A DNA stretch of 41,182 nt from Desulfurellaceae bacterium bin18. GTDB taxonomy: Bacteria > Desulfobacterota > Binatia > Bin18. Each line of letters opens with the position of its first letter. Position 1 is the first letter of the stretch. Where the stretch lies: positions 1-41,182 of the forward strand of contig MPMI01000045.1 of NCBI GenBank assembly GCA_002238415.1, given 5' to 3'. Positions 5,174-12,942 of this stretch are shown piece after piece. Position numbers and translations under genes: made by a program. The notes under the pieces are model-generated. The model was not told the origin of the DNA and made no database searches. It worked only from the letters and a program-made list of their open reading frames with translations.

Positions 5174-7372
5174 TTATTCCTCTTTTTGCAAGTCTTTCTG
5201 CTCTTCAGCCCGTGGCCGGAATACAGGCAGGTGCTGCGGGGAGCCTGCTGCACGGACGAGGGTTGCCCGGTCGTTCCGTGTTCTCACTCCAAAGGCTTCA
5301 AGCGTATTTTTGCCCGATCGAAAAAATTGAGGGTCAAGCAATGCTGACCACCGTCCGTCTCTTCCCTTGACTGCAAAAGACCAGGGCTGTGTGACGGCCC
5401 GCACGGTTTCATTCAACGCGAGGGCGATGAATCTGAATTCTTCGGAGTGGAGCGTGCCGGTGATGTGAGCAGGGAGAAACTGTGCTTTCGGATCGACCTG
5501 AGCAAAATGCTTTAACTGATCGATCGTGATTGCAAATTGGGTATCCTCACTCATGGGCATATCCTGGATGCGTTGTCCTACGAGAGCCGAAAGTGAAGCG
5601 TGGGGCACTACCGGATCATCAGGCGGGAAGCGGTCGGCTTGTTTGCCGACCGCTTCCCGGACCGCAGTGTTAAACCGATCCAGGGCGATTTGCGTAGAAA
5701 GAGAAGATGATTTCTCGGTTCCTGCTCGTGGTTCGGGCGAAAACGCCGAGCCGCCGTCAACCGGCCAGGGCAGCTTGATTCCCAGGATATCCGCTATAGT
5801 AGGCAGGATATCGATGGTTTCCATATTGCGATCAAGAATTTCGCCCTGCTGCTGAAATGGTGCCTTGACAAAGAGCGGGATAGCCATGATGTCGGCAAAA
5901 TTCGTTTTTGTAACAGCGCGCCTATTATCGTGCGGACGAAAGCTGGCACCATGATCGGCTGTAATGACAATCAGCGATTTTTCGTATAGTCGCGCCGATT
6001 TCAGGTGAGCGATCAACTGTCCCAGGAGAGTGTCCACAAATTCTACTTGGAGCAAATAGCGCTGATAACTCTGGGTGGCCGCCCACGTATCACCACTCCA
6101 CATTTCCTCCGCGATTCCGGGGTGGCCGCCATCTGCACTGTAGGTCTGGCCCGACCGAAGATACTCATAGGGCACGTGGGGCAACAGGATATGCAGATAG
6201 TGCAATGTCGGTTGGTGTGTCGGTCGAATAGCGTGGAGAAAACTGTGAAATATCCGGGGCCGGTCCAAGCGCAGGTCCAACTGTGCCAGGATCGAATCCT
6301 GAAGGGATTTCCAGGCGTGAGCGGGAATCTGACGTTCCTCGGCCTGGGATAACAGGGCAGGACCGCCCGCAAAGTCCTTCCAGCGCGCCTGGAGCGAAGG
6401 CAGGCCGGCTTTCTGATCTTCCGGCAGGAGAATGTGCAGATAGACGATGCTGATATCGGAAAGGAGTGTCCGCATACGGACACTCCAGGGCTCTCGGAGC
6501 TGGTTGCATAATTCATGCGGGCAGAGTTCCGTAATGGTGCCGTGGGCCCGGACGGCATAGGTTCCGCCGAGCAGCGTGAAGATATTACGCGGATACCCGG
6601 AGACGGTGGGGAGCCGATTCGGAACCGGATAGCTGCCTGTGAGGATGGCCGGGACCGCCCGGGGAGTCCAACTGCTCATTGTCGAGGCGTTGCGGAACCA
6701 GGTTGCGTCTTCTGCAAATGCGGCAAAATTCGGATAGCGCCCAGCATCTATCTGACGGTTTTTATCCATGAGGGAGATCGACGAGAACTCATCAAAGATC
6801 ACCAGTACGATGGGTGGCGGGTCGTTGACCTTCACCTGAGCAATATCAACGGGTGACGAGAACAGCAGCGTTGAGACCGGAGAGAAGAAGAGAAAGAGAA
6901 CCGGAAAGAGGACGATGCCGGGTGAGAGGAGCGTGCAGAATGTTCGGACCAGAGGCAGTATATGATAGCTGACGCTGGCGAGAAGCCCGATCCCGCCAGC
7001 TCCGAGCATCAGGACCAGGCCCGAAATATGGGGAAGTGTCTGGAGCATCTGCAATGCCTGGAGAGCGAGCATTGCGGACAATCCCCCAACCAGGAACAAA
7101 TGCAGCCCTACGCCTGACCCTGTATGGACGGCGCGGATTCCCCAGGTAACAAGTACGCCCAGAGCCGGAACAACAATACTCAGGAGGATGGCGAACAGGG
7201 CTATGTCAAGCGCCGGCGACTGACGCAGGACGAAGAATTCCGCGGTACGGGAGAAGAGATCAAAGAGCGGTTGGGCGACTGCGAAGTTCCACAGGACAAG
7301 AAGATGCAGGCCGGGAAAAAGAAAGTCCGCCTGCGTGTTATGAGAGCGGAGAGATGGAGGTGCGAGACCCAT
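5174..7372 (-). CDS. Membrane-anchored sulfatase / alkaline-phosphatase-superfamily enzyme
   Basis: The 732-residue protein has about five N-terminal membrane segments (residues ~20-175) followed by a large sulfatase-like domain, as in phosphoethanolamine or phosphoglycerol transferases. Metal-site motifs are visible: IVLVIFDEFSS (Asp194), the nucleophile region ASTMSSWTPRAVPAILTG (Ser/Thr 230-236, no Cys-x-Pro-x-Arg of true sulfatases), LHILLPHVPYEY (~399) and VITADHGASF (Asp473-His474). Lack of the formylglycine Cys suggests phosphotransfer rather than sulfate ester cleavage. AGGGAT precedes the ATG at 7372, 12 nt after the upstream stop, so it is co-transcribed with the NoeA-like gene. It may add a phospho-group to surface glycans. 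Confidence 0.8.
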   Translation of the reverse strand: MGLAPPSLRSHNTQADFLFPGLHLLVLWNFAVAQPLFDLFSRTAEFFVLRQSPALDIALFAILLSIVVPALGVLVTWGIRAVHTGSGVGLHLFLVGGLSAMLALQALQMLQTLPHISGLVLMLGAGGIGLLASVSYHILPLVRTFCTLLSPGIVLFPVLFLFFSPVSTLLFSSPVDIAQVKVNDPPPIVLVIFDEFSSISLMDKNRQIDAGRYPNFAAFAEDATWFRNASTMSSWTPRAVPAILTGSYPVPNRLPTVSGYPRNIFTLLGGTYAVRAHGTITELCPHELCNQLREPWSVRMRTLLSDISIVYLHILLPEDQKAGLPSLQARWKDFAGGPALLSQAEERQIPAHAWKSLQDSILAQLDLRLDRPRIFHSFLHAIRPTHQPTLHYLHILLPHVPYEYLRSGQTYSADGGHPGIAEEMWSGDTWAATQSYQRYLLQVEFVDTLLGQLIAHLKSARLYEKSLIVITADHGASFRPHDNRRAVTKTNFADIMAIPLFVKAPFQQQGEILDRNMETIDILPTIADILGIKLPWPVDGGSAFSPEPRAGTEKSSSLSTQIALDRFNTAVREAVGKQADRFPPDDPVVPHASLSALVGQRIQDMPMSEDTQFAITIDQLKHFAQVDPKAQFLPAHITGTLHSEEFRFIALALNETVRAVTQPWSFAVKGRDGRWSALLDPQFFRSGKNTLEAFGVRTRNDRATLVRAAGSPQHLPVFRPRAEEQKDLQKEE

Positions 7373-7384
7373 ATCCCTATCGTC

Positions 7385-8788
7385 TCACACCTGGCGTTTG
7401 CTCCGCGCGGAGTAGAGTATGCGCGTGCCTGATTCGAGTGTCTCTCGTTGGTCAATTGTAAACATCTCGGCCAGACAGCGCTCGAAATACTCCAGGTCAT
7501 AGTCCGTGTAGTGATCGGCCTTATGCCGCAGCAGGGTCCGGACCATGGGGTCGTCGCGGGTGACGAACTCAATCACCAGGGCCGTGCCGAGACTCGCCAG
7601 CCAGGTGATGAACTCTCTGAGCGGAATATGGGCACTGATAACCACATGGTGAAGCAAGGCCAGACAGAGGGTCAGGTCGGGCCTGCCGCGTTCAACCAGG
7701 GCCTTGCGTTCCAGCCCCCGCCAGCCGAGATTCGGGGCGGGGTCGGCCACATTGCCGATGAGGGGCAGAATATTGGGGGATCGGTCTCTCGTAAGCTCAC
7801 GATAGAAGCGCTCGATCACCAGAGTGTCGATGTCCATTGCCAGCACATAGTCCGCATTTTCTGCGGCAATGCGTGAAAACGTGCCGGTGTTACAGCCGAG
7901 ATCCCAGACGATATTCCAGCGTCGGGAATGGGTGATACGCCGCACGAAATCGGCCTTCTGGTGTTGTTCGCTTTCCGTGTAGGGGAGGGCCTCGGTGTAA
8001 CCCGACCAGGTTGACTGCGACTGCTTCCAGGTCAGTTGAGCCACCAGCTTCCGGAGCCGGCCGACATTGGCCTGAATCAACGTCTTGTGAAAGCCGGCCT
8101 GCCGTAAGTCTTTCTTGAGGTTGCGCTCTGTCCGGGCGTACGAGGCTTGGGCCTTGGCCTGGAGAATGACGTGCGACAATACGCCCGGTCTGAACATGTC
8201 TCTGAGCGACATGAGTTGGGCGCACTGGGCGGGCTCAATGCCTTCCAGACTGCCGCGCAACCAGGGCTGAAAGGGTATATCCTTGTAGGCCTGCAGAAAA
8301 AGCGGGTAGAGAAAAAGCTGACAGAACTGGCGGTATCCGACCCACGGCTCGCCGGGCCGCAGCCGCTCGAACGAGGGAATATCGATAAAGACGGGCTGGC
8401 TGCCGGACCATTGGACGTTGAAGGGCGTCGCGTCTTTGAGGGTCATATCGACGTTCAGGGCGGCGGTCTGGAGTTCGAGGGTCAGCAGCGCGGCGGCCTG
8501 CAACATGCTGAATGGCCACTCGTAGGGATAGGAGATAAATGGAATGGCTTGATGTTTGAGAATAACGGACCAGTGTTCGGCGTTGGGTGAGGAGTCTGTA
8601 GACTCGACCTGCTCGGTGCGGACAATTTTCCCCTCGGCCATGGATTGTTGAAAGAATGGCTTGGTCTTGAGGACTTCCCACTCCTGGGCGGCATGGGCAT
8701 TGAGGCCGCGCAGAACCGCTCCGTCCTGGTAAAAGACCCGGCTGGTACGGTCACGGAATGAACCCGGCTCAAAGTAGGGGGCAACCAT
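7385..8788 (-). CDS. NoeA-like SAM-dependent methyltransferase
   Basis: From the ATG at 8788 the protein is 467 residues; the frame stays open to a GTG at 8938 but that would overlap the upstream gene by 86 nt and adds only a basic, low-complexity tail. The N-terminal half has the conserved DATPFNVQWSGSQPVFIDI and EPWVGYRQFCQLFLYPLF segments found in nodulation protein NoeA-related methyltransferases. The C-terminal half holds the SAM fold: VWDLGCNTGTFSRIAAE (motif I), VLAMDID and LCLALLHHV. It is the middle gene of a minus-strand operon with a sulfatase-superfamily enzyme. A glycan or glycolipid substrate is likely by context. Confidence 0.75.
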   Translation of the reverse strand: MVAPYFEPGSFRDRTSRVFYQDGAVLRGLNAHAAQEWEVLKTKPFFQQSMAEGKIVRTEQVESTDSSPNAEHWSVILKHQAIPFISYPYEWPFSMLQAAALLTLELQTAALNVDMTLKDATPFNVQWSGSQPVFIDIPSFERLRPGEPWVGYRQFCQLFLYPLFLQAYKDIPFQPWLRGSLEGIEPAQCAQLMSLRDMFRPGVLSHVILQAKAQASYARTERNLKKDLRQAGFHKTLIQANVGRLRKLVAQLTWKQSQSTWSGYTEALPYTESEQHQKADFVRRITHSRRWNIVWDLGCNTGTFSRIAAENADYVLAMDIDTLVIERFYRELTRDRSPNILPLIGNVADPAPNLGWRGLERKALVERGRPDLTLCLALLHHVVISAHIPLREFITWLASLGTALVIEFVTRDDPMVRTLLRHKADHYTDYDLEYFERCLAEMFTIDQRETLESGTRILYSARSKRQV

Positions 8789-8852
8789 GCTGGTATGAGT
8801 CTGGGCAGGTGAAAAAGGGAGACGGGATTGCTCTCGTCTGCTCTCTTCGAAT

Positions 8853-9119
8853 CTACTGCGGGCGGTCAGAGGGCTCTGAAGTCGTGAGGGAGTCCGAATT
8901 CGTTTCCGAATCGTTTTCCGCCTGCTGAGAATGGACACCGAAGAGAGTGAGCAGCCGATGCCAGTAGAGCTTGGCGATCACTGCGAGGCCGGCCAGGCCG
9001 CCCAGGACGAGTTGGAGCAGCATGCTGCCGCTGCCCGGGTCGAGATAGGCGTAGGCCGCAGAGGGGACTGTCAGACTAAGGAAAAAGACAATGAGGCTAA
9101 GATGCCCGAATCGGTGCAC
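8853..9119 (-). CDS. Small membrane protein with YLDPGSGS motif
   Basis: The GTG at 9119 has GGAGGG 8 nt upstream. The 88-residue product has a cleavable-looking signal (LIVFFLSLTVPSAAYA), the motif AYLDPGSGSMLLQLVLGG, one further membrane helix (LVLGGLAGLAVIAKLYW) and an acidic Ser/Thr-rich tail. Such 'YLDPGTGS' miniproteins are known next to NoeA-like methyltransferases and sulfatase-like enzymes in polysaccharide loci, but their function is unknown to me. First gene of a three-gene minus operon, divergent from the GT4 gene across an AT-rich stretch (9145-9180). Confidence 0.7.
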   Translation of the reverse strand: MHRFGHLSLIVFFLSLTVPSAAYAYLDPGSGSMLLQLVLGGLAGLAVIAKLYWHRLLTLFGVHSQQAENDSETNSDSLTTSEPSDRPQ

Positions 9120-9276
9120 GTGTTGTTCCCTCCGTATGCCGCACGGTTCATATATTTTTCATGTATATGTAACGGGCCTGTCATAACTGATCCAGGCTGT
9201 TTTCTCAATGGCGCGGGGGCTCTCGTACTCTCTTCCTTTCTTTTCTTTCTCCTGGGAGCCCGCCCTCCGTTGACAT

Positions 9277-9324
9277 GGGCCTCTTCCCTCCGAGGGGAAG
9301 TATAGATACGTGGAAGAGAGGCCC
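9277..9324 (+). promoter_or_regulatory. Overlapping inverted repeats in the leader of the GT4 gene
   Basis: GGGCCTCTTCC (9277-9287) can pair with GGAAGAGAGGCCC (9312-9324) with a 2-nt bulge, while CTTCCC (9283-9288) can instead pair with GGGGAAG (9294-9300). The two structures compete for the same bases. This could be an attenuator-like switch or a protein-binding site before the ATG at 9341; no clear -10/-35 pair at normal spacing is seen. Confidence 0.35.
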
Positions 9325-9340
9325 TGCGAGGCTGTAGAAC

Positions 9341-10693
9341 ATGCGCATTGTCCAGGTCGTCAACGGTTTACCGCCGGAATATCTGGGAGGGACCGAAACC
9401 TACGCGGCCGCCCTTGTCCGGGAGCTGGCGCGGCGGGGGCACGCGGTCTCGGTTTTTGCGCGGCGCGAGAACGCACGGCAGCCTGAGCACGCGGTGGAAA
9501 CAACGACGGTCGCGAATGTCGAAATCAGCCGTATCAACAATACCCGGCGGGAAGCCACGACCTTTGCCGACAGTTATCAAAACGACACCATTGCCGCCCG
9601 TTTTGGGGCGCTGCTGGATCGTTTCAAGCCCGACATCGTCCATTTTCAGCATCTGGTCTACCTGTCCACAACGTGTGTGCGAGAAGCGACCCGGCGTCAT
9701 ATTCCCGTGGTGATGACGTTGCACGACTACTGGCTGATCTGTCAACGCGGCCGGTTTCTGAAACCCGATTTATCGGTCTGTCCGGGACAGACCGATTCCG
9801 GCTGCGCCCAGTGTTTCCACCATTTGCTCGATACCAGGATGTCGGCCCTCTATCGCTGGCTGAAACCGTTCCTCGGTCAACAATCCCGGCTCAGGGAGCA
9901 GGCGCGGCGCTGGTATGGGAAACGTGTTGTTTCTCAGTCCGTCTCGTTTGCCGCTCAGCAACAGATTCAGGCCCGCATGTCCCATATTCGGGCGCTGTGT
10001 GCATCGGTTTCGCTGTTTTTGGCCCCGTCGCGTTTCCTGCGCGAGCAGTTTGTGGCTTTCGGGATACCGCCGGAGAAAATTCTGTTTCACGAGTGTGGTT
10101 TGCAGACCGACGCCATTCAGCCCGCCCCGAAGGCTCTTGTTCCCCGGAAAAACAGGGACAAGCGGCCCCTCATCTTCGGCTATATTGGTGTTGTTGACCC
10201 GGTGAAAGGCGTCCACCTGCTGGTCGAAGCCTTCCAGACCCTGCCCGCAGAACTGCGTATCTATGGCGGAGAGGCGGCCTATGCGCCCTATCCGGACGAG
10301 AAAGGCTTTCGCTCCCGGTTGGCCAATTCTCCCCGTATCCGGTGTATGGGCCGCTACGAACAGCATGAACTCAGCCGTATTCTGGCCGAGGTCGATGTCG
10401 TCATCGTGCCTTCGATCTGGTATGAAAATGCGCCGCTGGTGATTCGGGAAGCCTTTCTGGCCCATACGCCCGTGATCACCGCCGACTTTGGCGGCATGCG
10501 CGAGTGGGTCAGGGATGGCGTGAACGGGCTCCTCTTCCAGCCGCGCAACATCGATGATCTGCGTCAAAAGATGAACCGTTTTATTACCGAACCGGATTTG
10601 GTCGCCCGGCTCTCGCAGGCATTCCCCGCCGTCCGGTCGATTGCCGCCGATGCGGCCCTGCTCGAACAACACTACCGGCGTCTTTTGCACTGA
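9341..10693 (+). CDS. GT4-family glycosyltransferase
   Basis: The 450-residue protein has both GT-B lobes. The N-terminal acceptor lobe starts MRIVQVVNGLPPEYLGGTET with the Gly-Gly loop and contains the conserved HFQHLVYLS and VMTLHDYWLIC. The C-terminal donor lobe has FGYIGVVDPVKGVHLLVEAF and the E-x7-E signature in WYENAPLVIREAFLAHTPVI, which binds the nucleotide-sugar. It transfers a sugar from an NDP donor, retaining configuration, on the cytoplasmic side of the membrane. It stands alone on the plus strand, upstream of the main polysaccharide operon. Sugar specificity cannot be told. Confidence 0.88.
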   Translation: MRIVQVVNGLPPEYLGGTETYAAALVRELARRGHAVSVFARRENARQPEHAVETTTVANVEISRINNTRREATTFADSYQNDTIAARFGALLDRFKPDIVHFQHLVYLSTTCVREATRRHIPVVMTLHDYWLICQRGRFLKPDLSVCPGQTDSGCAQCFHHLLDTRMSALYRWLKPFLGQQSRLREQARRWYGKRVVSQSVSFAAQQQIQARMSHIRALCASVSLFLAPSRFLREQFVAFGIPPEKILFHECGLQTDAIQPAPKALVPRKNRDKRPLIFGYIGVVDPVKGVHLLVEAFQTLPAELRIYGGEAAYAPYPDEKGFRSRLANSPRIRCMGRYEQHELSRILAEVDVVIVPSIWYENAPLVIREAFLAHTPVITADFGGMREWVRDGVNGLLFQPRNIDDLRQKMNRFITEPDLVARLSQAFPAVRSIAADAALLEQHYRRLLH

Positions 10694-10749
10694 ACCACTA
10701 TCGCTTTCTTTGATCGGGGTTTCAAACCATAATGAGGCAGGAGGTAGAC

Positions 10750-10977
10750 GTGAAGCTCCAGTATTACCCGGACGGAGATATCCTCTATGTTGAGTTCTCC
10801 AACGCTCTGATAGAGGAGACACGCGACATCACCGAGCAGGCGCACGGAGAGTTTGATAACCAGGACCGTCTCGTGGCTGTGACGCTCTCAGGGGTCTCGC
10901 CGTATATCGATGTTGAGGCGCTCCCGGCACCACTTGTGGAGTGGAGAGAGAGTGAAGACGTAGAGCGACCCGTCTGA
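10750..10977 (+). CDS. DUF2283-family small protein
   Basis: The start is the GTG at 10750, because a perfect AGGAGGT lies at 10739-10745; an in-frame ATG at 10732 has no such site. The 75-residue product (KLQYYPDGDILYVEFSNAL, then RDITEQAHGEFDNQDRLVA) has the DUF2283 pattern of D-x-L-Y-(V/I)-x-F followed by an acidic strand. Function is unknown; such genes are sometimes found beside toxin genes, but no toxin partner is seen here. R-b repeat DNA starts 18 nt after the stop. Confidence 0.75.
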   Translation: MKLQYYPDGDILYVEFSNALIEETRDITEQAHGEFDNQDRLVAVTLSGVSPYIDVEALPAPLVEWRESEDVERPV

Positions 10978-10994
10978 ATGTCAAGAAGGCGGGC

Positions 10995-11143
10995 CAGAGC
11001 AGATTGCGATTCTGTGTAGCCGCTCGTCATTCCTGCGGAGGCAGGAATCCAGGCTTCCAGCCCCCCCGGCCTCTGGATGCCGGATCAAGTCCGGCATGAC
11101 GAGAACGGACTGGCACGGCTACAACCTATCGTAAAACGCTCTA
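10995..11143. repeat. R-b mini-element, near-complete 149-bp copy
   Basis: The ends are inverted: CAGAGCAGATTGCG at the left and CGTAAAACGCTCTA at the right (reverse complement TAGAGCGTTTTACG). The inside has an own palindrome (cattcctgcggaggcaggaa) and gatgccggatcaagtccggc. No coding capacity. It fits a non-autonomous mini-transposon; the transposase source is not in the window. Confidence 0.75.
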
Positions 11144-11290
11144 GCGCAATGTACGCTTCCGTATCGCCCGCCGGTCCCTGCCGTAGGGTGTATCCCATGC
11201 ATCAGCCTCCTGGTGCGCAGGGCGCACCCTACGAAAGCCCGAGCCGAGAGCGGACTGGCACGGCGACAACGTATCGTAAACCGGTCTAGC
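11144..11290. repeat. Inverted R-c repeat plus an R-b end fragment
   Basis: Read on the minus strand, an R-b terminus (TAGACCGGTTTACGATACG) is followed by R-c (cgtagggtgcgccctgcgca ... acaccctacggcagggaccg) ending gcgc, then the R-b copy at 10995-11143. R-c itself has GTAGGGTGC/CACCCTAC ends. This stretch ends one base before the stop codon of the HigA-like gene. Confidence 0.75.
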
Positions 11291-11291
11291 G

Positions 11292-11579
11292 TTACGAAAC
11301 CGAGGCCGGCACCTCGCCTTCGATTACACGCCCCTTGACGCTCTCCACGACCGATATGTCGTATCCGCTTTGCAGGTTCATCCAGAATGCCGGGCCGGTT
11401 CCGAGGTAGCGGCCGAGGCGTACGGCAGTCTCGGCCGTGACCGCCCGTTCGCCCCGAAGAATGGCAGTAATCCGGTTTGCCGGGACCTGGAGGGCGAGCG
11501 CCAGTTGGTTTGCGCTCATGCCTCTCGCTTCCAGTTCCGCCCGCAGCATCTGTCCGGGATGGGTCTTTACTCGCGTCAT
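11292..11579 (-). CDS. HigA-type XRE-family antitoxin
   Basis: The start is the ATG at 11579, preceded by GGGAGG 6 nt upstream; the frame runs open to 11618 but that is the tail of the HigB-like stub. The 95-residue protein has the HigA signature: HPGQMLRAELEARGMSANQL, a helix-turn-helix (LALALQVPANRITAILRGER), then AVRLGRYLGTGPAFWMNLQS. It is a dimeric DNA-binding antitoxin and repressor of normal length. The toxin gene that should precede it survives only as a C-terminal stub, so it is probably an orphan repressor. A GC-rich repeat abuts its stop. Confidence 0.85.
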   Translation of the reverse strand: MTRVKTHPGQMLRAELEARGMSANQLALALQVPANRITAILRGERAVTAETAVRLGRYLGTGPAFWMNLQSGYDISVVESVKGRVIEGEVPASVS

Positions 11580-11595
11580 AGCCTGCCTCCCGATT

Positions 11596-11667
11596 TCATC
11601 CTGTGTGATAATCCTCAATGCTCACCTCGTGCGCATGGCCGTCCGCGCTTTGTACCTCGACAAACAT
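11596..11667 (-). pseudogene. C-terminal stub of a HigB-type toxin
   Basis: The minus-strand frame ending at the TGA 11596-11598 reads MFVEVQSADGHAHEVSIEDY followed by HTG. Ending in (E/V)DYH is characteristic of HigB/RelE-fold toxins (for example '...NYEDYH' in Proteus HigB). It precedes the HigA-type gene in the normal toxin-first order with a 16-nt gap. The frame upstream reads on without resembling HigB, and only ~24 residues are left, so the catalytic domain is gone. Confidence 0.6.
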
Positions 11668-11721
11668 CCCGACAAGATATGTATTAGCGGTATATTGCTG
11701 ATAGGATTCCAGTCGTCCACC

Positions 11722-11738
11722 TGAGCATCGTATGCTCA
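11722..11738. promoter_or_regulatory. Palindrome TGAGCAT-cgt-ATGCTCA, possible HigA operator
   Basis: A perfect 7-bp inverted repeat with a 3-nt spacer, 143 nt upstream of the HigA start and just beyond the HigB stub. XRE antitoxins bind such sites to repress their operon. Its survival beside a broken toxin would fit an autoregulated orphan antitoxin. Confidence 0.4.
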
Positions 11739-11880
11739 AAGCACGGCCACTCAAAGGGCAGTGTCCGGCTTGTCGGTGACGAGAGAAATTGATAGGCGTC
11801 GGAGCCGCCGGTTCCGGTTGACCGCTATGTTACATTAACCGCAACGATGTGCCCGACATGGTCGATCCTTCCTGCTTGTG

Positions 11881-12942
11881 ATGATTGACGAAACACTCTC
11901 GCTGACCATTCCGTGCCGGGCGGATGAACCGGGCCTGGGCAGCACGCTGGAGAGTCTGTTTGCGGCCGGCCTGTCCACCCAGCTTCCGGCCGGCTGTGTG
12001 CGAGAGCTGCTCATCTGCATTAACGGGGTCGGCCCGGACCAGCCGGGCCCTGAGCCGAGTCGAGGGGCCTGTCCGCCGCTGCTGGCGGTCCGGGATTTTT
12101 GTGCGCGTCACGCCATAGCGATACAGGAAATTGCCCTCTCCTCCGCAGAGCAGGTTCAAACGCACACACAGTGCCAGTCCTCTCCGGGAACTGAGGGGCA
12201 GGGGAAATGGACGTGTCGCGTGCTGCTGGCGGATTGGCGGGGGAAGCCCAGAGCCATGAATACCCTGTGGCAATGGGCCTGCGGCGACCTGCTCCTGTTC
12301 TGTGACGCCGATGTCCGCATTGACCCGCAGGCCATTGCCTCTTTATATGCGCGTATGCGGACGGAACCGCAGTTGGGGCTGGTTGCCGCACGTGAAGTCC
12401 CGATGCTGGAGGCCACGGCGAGTATCTGGAGTCGGATGGGCGCCCTGCCGTATCGATTCAACTTCGGTAATGCCGGCGGTCGCCTCTTCCTGATACGCAA
12501 AGAGGCGCTGAGCGAGCCCCTGCCGGAAGACCTGCTGCTGGAAGATGCCTGGCTGACGGTTGCGGTCGGCAAACAACGCGTGCGTAAAGCCACGCAGGCT
12601 CAGGTGTTTTTTGTCCTGCCGCAGACCTGGCACGATTACTTTGCCGAGCGGGTGCGGGCCGAGGGCGGTAAAATGCAGATTCGCCGCCAGCACGCGCACC
12701 TGCTCGAAAACGGCCCGGTCGCGGAGTATCCCTGGGCCGGGTTTTTGCGCAGAATTCGGATGCGTGAGTACGGGTTGGTCCTGTTGGCCCTGGGTATTCG
12801 GGGGCTGGCCAGGCTGTGGGCCTGGAGACGTCTCAAACGGGCCGGATTTTACTCCTTGTATCGTCCCTTTACGTCAACCAAGGAGTGGTCCGTCGCAGAA
12901 CAGGTAAGGTCCGGGCAGTCCGGACAATCAGGTCAATCATGA
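11881..12942 (+). CDS. GT2-family glycosyltransferase
   Basis: The 353-residue protein (ATG 11881; a GTG one codon earlier is possible) has a GT-A fold: LSLTIPCRADEPGLGSTLES at the N-terminus, the metal-binding D-x-D in LLFCDADVRIDPQAI, and the acceptor-site E-D in LLLEDAWLTVAVG. A C-terminal hydrophobic helix (YGLVLLALGIRGLARLWAW) anchors it to the membrane. An unusual Gly-Ser-Gln tail (SGQSGQSGQS) precedes the stop, encoded by a small in-frame repeat. It is the first gene of a long overlapping plus-strand operon; the next start overlaps its stop as ATGA. Confidence 0.8.
   Translation: MIDETLSLTIPCRADEPGLGSTLESLFAAGLSTQLPAGCVRELLICINGVGPDQPGPEPSRGACPPLLAVRDFCARHAIAIQEIALSSAEQVQTHTQCQSSPGTEGQGKWTCRVLLADWRGKPRAMNTLWQWACGDLLLFCDADVRIDPQAIASLYARMRTEPQLGLVAAREVPMLEATASIWSRMGALPYRFNFGNAGGRLFLIRKEALSEPLPEDLLLEDAWLTVAVGKQRVRKATQAQVFFVLPQTWHDYFAERVRAEGGKMQIRRQHAHLLENGPVAEYPWAGFLRRIRMREYGLVLLALGIRGLARLWAWRRLKRAGFYSLYRPFTSTKEWSVAEQVRSGQSGQSGQS

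Noticed and set aside
7561..7590. Sequence ggtcgtcgcgggtgacgaac shared with 2567-2590 and 455-472
   Set aside because: At 7549-7575 it encodes VTRDDP in the NoeA-like gene. The match is short and may be convergent or a small relic; not enough to call a duplication of that gene.
8789..8938. 50-codon N-terminal extension of the NoeA-like methyltransferase from a GTG at 8938
   Set aside because: Overlaps the upstream gene by 86 nt, no ribosome-binding site, low-complexity basic sequence.
9270..9306. TTGACA and TATAGAT as a sigma-70 promoter for the GT4 gene
   Set aside because: The spacing is about 25 bp instead of 16-18.
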